DNA from: 2-01-FULL-45-10 sp964450115
Lineage (GTDB): Bacteria > Omnitrophota > Gorgyraeia > 2-01-FULL-45-10
DNA: 8,557 bases
Direction of reading: 5' to 3'
Assembly: GCA_964450115.1 (NCBI GenBank)
Contig: CAYVCD010000059.1
Location: 1-8,557 of the forward strand
This document shows, piece by piece, positions 1-5,700 of the stretch; the stretch's first letter is position 1; every line of letters starts with the position of its first letter. Position numbers and translations under genes: made by a program. The notes beneath the pieces are model-generated. The model saw only the letters and a list, made by a program, of their open reading frames with translations, ran no database searches and was not told where the DNA came from.

Positions 1-973
1 TCAAAACGATTGCGGCATCTCCGACTATCGGTATATCCACATCGACCGTCTTCGAAACACTCGCCGGATCTATGTCTATATGTATGACGGTGGCATGAGG
101 AGCGAACGCCTCAAGCTTTCCCGTCACGCGGTCATCGAAACGCGCGCCGACAGCTATGATGAGATCTGAATCCATTATGGCATGATTTGCATAGGCCGTG
201 CCGTGCATGCCGAGCATACCGAGCGCCAGTTTGTGAGTCATCGGGAACGCTCCGAGTCCCAGAAGCGTCATAGTGACCGGTATATCGTTCTTCGTAGCGA
301 GAGAGTAGACTTCATCGGCCGCGTCGCAGGCTATCGCTCCGCCGCCCACGTAAAGGATGGGCCTCTTCGATCCACTTATGGCTTTGGCCGCGCGCTTTAT
401 CTGTCCCGGATGACCATTATAAGTCGGGTTGTATCCGCGCATCTGTACTTTATCAGGGTACACGAACTCCGTCTCCTGCATCTGTATATCAGATGGAATA
501 TCGACCAGGACCGGACCGGGCCTGCCCGTAGAAGCGACATGAAAAGCTTCTTTGATCACTCTTGCCAGATCATTGATATCCTCGACGAGATAATTATGTT
601 TTGTGATCGGCCGCGTGATGCCTGTGATATCGGCCTCCTGAAAAGCATCATTGCCTATCAAAAAGCTCTTCACCTGCCCGGTGATGGCCACCATAGGTAT
701 CGAGTCCATATAAGCGGTTGCTATCCCCGTAACAAGATTAGTGGCGCCGGGTCCCGATGTGGCCAGACAAACCCCGACCTTACCGGTGGCTCTAGCGTAA
801 CCATCGGCTGCGTGCGCCGCACCCTGTTCGTGTCTGGTCAGGATGAATCTGATCGGAGCGTCGTAAAGCTGGTCGAATATCGGCAGGACCTGTCCGCCGG
901 GATAGCCGAAGATCACTTCGACGTTCTCTTTCTTGAGGCACTCTATCAATATCTTCGCGCCATTCATCTTCAT
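1..973 (-). CDS. ilvB: Acetolactate synthase (acetohydroxyacid synthase) large, catalytic subunit, 3' end outside the window
   Basis: This enzyme condenses two pyruvates to 2-acetolactate, or pyruvate with 2-oxobutyrate to 2-aceto-2-hydroxybutyrate, the first common step of valine, leucine and isoleucine synthesis; it uses ThDP, Mg2+ and FAD in the cytoplasm. The first 324 residues are present, against about 560-600 in the family. Residues 4-170 are the ThDP-enzyme N-terminal (Pyr) domain: the FGYPGG motif, the ThDP-activating glutamate in RHEQGAAHAADGYAR (E49), the SGPGATN loop and the AHAS-type GNDAFQEADITGITRPITKHN segment. From about residue 190 the central FAD-binding domain starts, with GMLGMHGTAYAN and GARFDDRVTGKLEAF, which favour AHAS over other ThDP enzymes. 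The ThDP pyrophosphate-binding C-terminal domain lies beyond coordinate 1. I chose ATG at 973, just 3 bp after the ilvD stop; a second ATG at 967 is possible. Neither has a strong Shine-Dalgarno, so translational coupling to ilvD is likely. Confidence 0.97.
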   Translation of the reverse strand, partial: MKMNGAKILIECLKKENVEVIFGYPGGQVLPIFDQLYDAPIRFILTRHEQGAAHAADGYARATGKVGVCLATSGPGATNLVTGIATAYMDSIPMVAITGQVKSFLIGNDAFQEADITGITRPITKHNYLVEDINDLARVIKEAFHVASTGRPGPVLVDIPSDIQMQETEFVYPDKVQMRGYNPTYNGHPGQIKRAAKAISGSKRPILYVGGGAIACDAADEVYSLATKNDIPVTMTLLGLGAFPMTHKLALGMLGMHGTAYANHAIMDSDLIIAVGARFDDRVTGKLEAFAPHATVIHIDIDPASVSKTVDVDIPIVGDAAIVL

Positions 974-976
974 AAG

Positions 977-2632
977 TTATATCTTAAGGATGGCGCCTTC
1001 GGAAGCCGATGAAACGGACTTCGCATAACGCGCTAAATATCCTTCTTTCTCTTTTATCTCCGGAGCGTGCCATTTTGCCAGACGCGCTTTTATCTCGGTA
1101 TCGCTCACTTTCAGTTCTAGCTTCCTCTTCGGAATATCAAGCACGATCTCGTCGCCATCCTCGATTATGGCTATGAGGCCTCCCACCTGAGCCTCGGGAG
1201 AGATGTGACCTATGCACGGCCCTTGCGTACCGCCGGAAAATCTTCCATCGGTAATTAGCGCCACATCTTCGGCCAGGCCCATTCCTACGATCGCCGCTGT
1301 AGGAGATAGCATCTCTCTCATGCCCGGGCCGCCCTTAGGGCCTTCGTAACGGATAACTATGCAATCGCCTTTCTTGATCTTGCCTGCCATGATCGCCTGC
1401 ATACAAGTCTCTTCGGAATCGAAGACGCGCGCTCTTCCCGTAAAGTTCATCATCTTTGACGAGACTGCCGTCTGCTTCACAACGCTGCCTTCGGGCGCTA
1501 TATTGCCTTTCAGCACGGCGATGCCGCCCTCGGCATGATACGGGTTCTTAATATCACGAATGACGGTCTCGTCTAAAATCTGAGCGTCATTGGCTATCTG
1601 GCTTATCGTCTTTGAACTGCATGTCATGACGTCATTAAGCATATTCTTCATGCGCTTCATTATCGCAGGAATACCTCCGGCATATTCTAAGTCCTCCATG
1701 AAGTGCTCTCCACCAGGAAGAATATTGGTAATATGCGGCGTCTGGCGCGATATGGAATCAAAGGTGTCTATAGATAACGGCACTTCGAACTCCTTGGCTA
1801 TCGCCAATAGATGCAGAACTGTATTAGTTGAACCGCCAAGCGCCATATCGATCTTGATAGCGTTCTCGAATGCCTCTTTTCTCATTATGGTCCGCGGCAG
1901 AATATTGCGCCGGACAAGATTGACTATCTTCTCCCCCGACTCCTGCGCTATCCTGTCCTTCTTAGCGGAGACCGCCATCGCGGTCGCGCAACCCGGAACG
2001 CTCATGCCGAGCGCCTCGGTAACACAAGCCATAGAATTTGCGGTATATAACCCCTGGCACGCCCCGGCACCCGGACACGCGCACATCTCGAGATTGCACA
2101 TCTCTTCCTGCGAAATATCACCTTTTTTGAACTTGCCGACCGCCTCAAAAGTGTCTTTAACAAGCGATAGGCGCCTTCCCTTATAATTTCCGCTCATCAT
2201 GGGGCCTGCGGTAACGACTATAGACGGAATATTCAACCGACCCACGCCCATCAACATACCGGGCGTGATCTTGTCGCAATTGGTCAGGCAGACTAGCCCG
2301 TCAAAAGAGTGCGCTTTACAGATAGTCTCGACCATATCGGCTATAAGCTCACGCGAGGCGAGCGAATACTTCATGCCGGAATGGCCCATAGCGATACCGT
2401 CGCATATGCCCGGGATACCGAAGAAGAACGGCACGCCGCCCGCCATGCATATTCCCCGCTCGATAAAGCGCTCGAGCCTATCCATATGTATATGGCCGGG
2501 TATTATGTCAGTCCTGGATGTAGCAACCGCTATAAAAGGCTTCGCCATATCATCTTTTGATATGCCTGTGGCATATAAAAGACTTCTGGCACCCGCTCTC
2601 TCAATACCTTTCTTGATCTTGTCGCTTTTCAT
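977..2632 (-). CDS. ilvD: Dihydroxy-acid dehydratase
   Basis: Complete, 551 residues, normal for the shorter bacterial and archaeal form (E. coli IlvD is 616). It dehydrates 2,3-dihydroxyisovalerate and 2,3-dihydroxy-3-methylvalerate to the 2-oxo acids, the third common step of branched-chain amino acid synthesis, using an Fe-S cluster and Mg2+. Landmarks in order: TDIIPGHIHMDRL (41-53); GICDGIAMGHSGM (75-87); TNCDKITPGM with cluster cysteine C119; CACPGAGACQGLYTANSM with C192; ALGGSTNTVLHLLAIA (264-279); YEGPKGGPGMREML (429-442); TDGRFSGGTQGPCIGH (461-476) with the likely catalytic serine S466; and the family C-terminus LARYAKSVSSASEGA. The N-terminal motif is the PGH type, as in E. coli, without the PCN cysteine seen in the plant-type [2Fe-2S] enzyme; cluster type cannot be fixed from this alone. 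The ATG at 2632 has AAAGGA seven bases upstream. It is preceded by its own promoter and followed at 3 bp by ilvB. Confidence 0.98.
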   Translation of the reverse strand: MKSDKIKKGIERAGARSLLYATGISKDDMAKPFIAVATSRTDIIPGHIHMDRLERFIERGICMAGGVPFFFGIPGICDGIAMGHSGMKYSLASRELIADMVETICKAHSFDGLVCLTNCDKITPGMLMGVGRLNIPSIVVTAGPMMSGNYKGRRLSLVKDTFEAVGKFKKGDISQEEMCNLEMCACPGAGACQGLYTANSMACVTEALGMSVPGCATAMAVSAKKDRIAQESGEKIVNLVRRNILPRTIMRKEAFENAIKIDMALGGSTNTVLHLLAIAKEFEVPLSIDTFDSISRQTPHITNILPGGEHFMEDLEYAGGIPAIMKRMKNMLNDVMTCSSKTISQIANDAQILDETVIRDIKNPYHAEGGIAVLKGNIAPEGSVVKQTAVSSKMMNFTGRARVFDSEETCMQAIMAGKIKKGDCIVIRYEGPKGGPGMREMLSPTAAIVGMGLAEDVALITDGRFSGGTQGPCIGHISPEAQVGGLIAIIEDGDEIVLDIPKRKLELKVSDTEIKARLAKWHAPEIKEKEGYLARYAKSVSSASEGAILKI

Positions 2633-2639
2633 AAATTCA

Positions 2640-2645
2640 TCCTTT
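2640..2645 (-). promoter_or_regulatory. Ribosome binding site of ilvD
   Basis: On the minus strand AAAGGA ends seven bases before the ATG at 2632, good Shine-Dalgarno spacing. It supports that ATG as the start and contrasts with ilvB, which has no comparable site. Confidence 0.8.
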
Positions 2646-2658
2646 GAGTAGTCACTCC

Positions 2659-2693
2659 GTCACTGCGAGGCCCGTAGGGCCGAAGCAATCTCT
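2659..2693. repeat. REP-like interrupted palindrome in the ilvD leader
   Basis: The core is a perfect inverted repeat, GGCCC (2669-2673), a 3-base spacer, and GGGCC (2677-2681). It is flanked by a second arm pair at 2662-2666 and 2685-2689 that pairs fully in the minus-strand transcript, with one G-U. The outer parts resemble the CACTGCGAG ... GAAGCAATCTC arrangement of short dispersed palindromes common between genes in many bacteria; that likeness is from memory. In the minus-strand mRNA it would form a two-tier hairpin between the predicted transcription start and the ribosome site. No T-run follows on either strand, so it is not a good terminator. Only one copy is present in this window. 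Confidence 0.6.
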
Positions 2694-2707
2694 ATATATA
2701 GCCTAAA

Positions 2708-2737
2708 ATTATATAATACATCTTCATAGGGTGTCAA
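2708..2737 (-). promoter_or_regulatory. Sigma70-type promoter for ilvDB
   Basis: Reading the minus strand, a perfect -35 box TTGACA (2732-2737) is followed after 18 bases by a perfect -10 box TATAAT (2708-2713). Transcription should start near 2701, giving a leader of roughly 70 bases before ilvD. The leader is too short for a T-box riboswitch, and I see no leader peptide rich in Leu, Val or Ile codons, so attenuation is not evident. The -10 box is half of a perfect 10-bp palindrome (2708-2717), and another, CTATATATAG (2692-2701), sits at the predicted start site. Confidence 0.8.
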
Positions 2738-2758
2738 TTGAATAGATTAGGAATGTTT

Positions 2759-5700
2759 TTATGCGGCTATGAGGGCAGCCCAGGCCATGCGCACAGATTC
2801 GCCAAGGCGTCCTATCATCTCTTCGGGAGACACCAATGCGGGAAGTCTTATTATGGTAGATAAGTTGCCGCTCTGCATGTCTTTAAGCCAATTATTGATG
2901 ATATCGGCCAGCATATACAGGCTATTAGATGGGTCGTTATTTGTCGTTACCATTATCGAAATATTATCTTCAAGCTGGTCCTTCAATATCTCTTCAAGGG
3001 TACTTGCTTCATCTGGAATGACCGCTCCTGTCACTATGGCCATATACTCTTTCGCATCCAAGCCTTGAGACTCTCTTGACAGGCGTTTTATGGCCTCTAC
3101 CCTTGACTGGATCTCCGGCACATCTACTCTGGTACGGTCATAAATATCGCCCATCTTTGCGCGGATATCTTTTTCCTTTATGGCCGTTATAGTAACATCG
3201 CCTTTTATGCCGAGTTTTTCTTTGAGCCCTTCTACAAGCGCGGCATCGGAGTCATCCACACCGGTCACTTCAAGCCTGAACGGCACCTTAAGCAATTCTA
3301 TCTTCTTCTTCAGGACCAGCGTTATATCTACGGAATTTTTTAATACCTCTACAGGAATAACTAAACGCAGCTTTGACGCGTCCCTGACATTCTGCAGAGT
3401 CCTGCCGCAATCTGTCAGCGCGGCGTTGCAACTCGCCTGGCTCCTTACCATCTTATCAAGTTCGCCGAATGCCGGCTTTAACTTATCTTTGGGCAATACT
3501 TTGGTCTCAAGTGTATTTATAAAATTCAATGCCGCTCTAGGCATGTGCGATAGCTTTGCCTTATCCGCGATATCTCTCTTATCCTTCCTATCCAATCTCC
3601 AGAAGGCAGATTTAACGCTATCCATCTTTCCCGGATACCACCCCTTGAATTGATCGTCAAAACCCACGACAAAGAACGGCTTGCCCATTGCGGCCGCGAC
3701 GTGATAGACGCTCGTATCGACGGTCAATACCGCTAGCGACCTGTCTATCAGCGCTTTAAGGAATATTATGTCGGAGTGCTTCACTATTTTAACTTTTTTA
3801 GCTATCTTCTCACCGTAATTTGCCAAAATGTATCTGTAGATACTTCTTGCGGTCGGGTCATCCTGCATCACAATATAATAATCGGTATTCTCCGCTATCA
3901 GGCGCGCGGATTCGCTCCATTCCGCGATAAGTTTATTTCTCGTCATGTGCGCAAAGCTGACGCCGTTCGGATTAAGGAATATGATCTTATCCTGCCCTCC
4001 GATGCCCTTGGCCGCAAGCTCGGCTTCGAGAGCGGACCTGCCGCCTTCAGTCGCTCTTAAATATGGCGTGCCTGGCCTCTTCATGCCCAATTTATCAAAA
4101 AATTCGTTCATCGCTGCATATTGATTTCCGGCCCGGATATGGTAGGTGCCGGCTACGCCCCCCTTAAGATCACTATATGATGGAGACGTACCCATGATAA
4201 AATTATAATTCCCATAAACGCCTCTCCTGCCTTCGTCTTTGTGAAGAATATTCATGCCAAAATCGAAGACGAGATCATACTCTTCACCTCCGTTGAGCTG
4301 CGACCTTATCGACCTGCCTACACCTATGCTCGATATGCCTCTTATGTTTCTAATATTCCTTTCTCCGGCAAATATAGATATAGTCTTATCGGCGCCTACA
4401 TAATCTATAATGACGTCGTTGCCGAAAGTATTTCTAATACTCTCTATAAGGCCGGCGTAGAATGAAGCGACCGAACCCAGCTTGCCATCGTTATTCACGA
4501 TAAGAACTGTTTTTATATTTTTCAGATCTGCGATCGGCTTTACCGCTCGTATTGCTGAGCCTCTGGAGACTTTGGCAGTTTTATATGGAATAATCTGATA
4601 TTTAGCGTGGGCGCCCAACATGGAATATATTTTGTCCTGAAGGCCGCTATGAGGGCCTGTAACAAAGACCGGCGGCCCGGCCCTGGCGGGCTGTGCCGCC
4701 AGAAGCTCTTTTGTCTTGAGAAGTTCGGCGACTTCATTCGCTACGGCCTGCTCGGAAGATATTATATTCACATCCGTACCCATAATATCCTGTATTACAT
4801 CTCTTAAGAATGTATAATGCGAACAACCCAAGACTATCGTATCCACGCCGTTTATCTTCAATATAGCGATCTCTTCTTCGACCACCTTGCGCGCCTGGGG
4901 CGTATTCACCTCTCCCTTCTCTACCAGCTCTACAAACCTGTCGGAGCACCCTACGGCTAAAGCCCTCATCCCTATACCTAGAGACTCTATCTTGCGTTGG
5001 AAGACGCCAGTTTGAATGGTTGCTTGCGTCGCAAGCACGCCAATATTTCCGGTCCGCGTTGACCTTACCGCTTCTTTAGCCAGCGCATCTACAAAATTCA
5101 CTATCGGCAGACCGTATAATGATCTATCGGTGTATCCGACCGTGGACAATGTACCACACGCAATAACAATGGCTTTAACGCCCTGGGACGATAATAAATT
5201 CATATTATCATCCTTTATCCTGATCAGCTCTTCTTCGCTTTTCGACCCATATGGGAAGTTGGCCGTATCTATCAGGCATAATAATTTTTCGTTGGGCATC
5301 GAGCGTCGCAGCGCCTCAGCCACGCTTAAACCGCCAAGACCGGAATCGACTATACCTATGGGCATCTCGGCGCGCCACGCTTTCTCCGATGAGTATTGTA
5401 ACTGGCTTCTGTCCCCCGAAGACGGGTACGGCACGGCGTCGGCATCCATCGCCCCAAGGCCCGTGTAATGACGCTTTGAATCGGTAGCAGGTTTCGAAGA
5501 CGCTAAAGTTGTTGCCTTCTTCACGCGCCCTCTGGTTTTTATGCCATACTCTCCGAGGATCCTGCTGACAGAACTTTGCCGTATTCCAAACTTATCGGCA
5601 AGTTCCGGTTGTGTCATATTTATCTTTTTATTTCTATGCTTTTCGGCCCACGCCCGGAGCTTTTGGCCCGCAAGGACTGACCCCGACCTCGAAGCTTCTA

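Noticed and set aside
182..1012. Plus-strand open frame of 276 codons opposite ilvB
   Set aside because: Its product has no recognisable motif, and the minus strand encodes conserved AHAS motifs throughout the same stretch; it is a codon-bias shadow.
1590..2651. Plus-strand open frames of up to 198 codons opposite ilvD
   Set aside because: They lie wholly antisense to a well-conserved enzyme and show no ribosome site or family signature.
2669..2681. GGCCC/GGGCC hairpin as a rho-independent terminator of the giant gene
   Set aside because: No T-run follows on the minus strand, and it lies downstream of the ilvD promoter, where it would end the ilv transcript before its first codon.
2712..2717. 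TATAAT on the plus strand as a promoter facing the giant gene
   Set aside because: It comes from the palindromic -10 region; no -35-like hexamer lies at the right distance, and no plus-strand gene follows.
5363..5365. Met1045 as an independent start for a separate murI gene
   Set aside because: The frame is continuous with upstream coding and no stop precedes it. The nearest purine-rich GGAG lies about 18 bases upstream, too far for a normal ribosome site.
3180..5487. Several plus-strand open frames of 70-160 codons opposite the giant gene
   Set aside because: All mirror conserved GT9, MurI or C-terminal coding on the minus strand and encode low-complexity, Ser/Leu-rich products.
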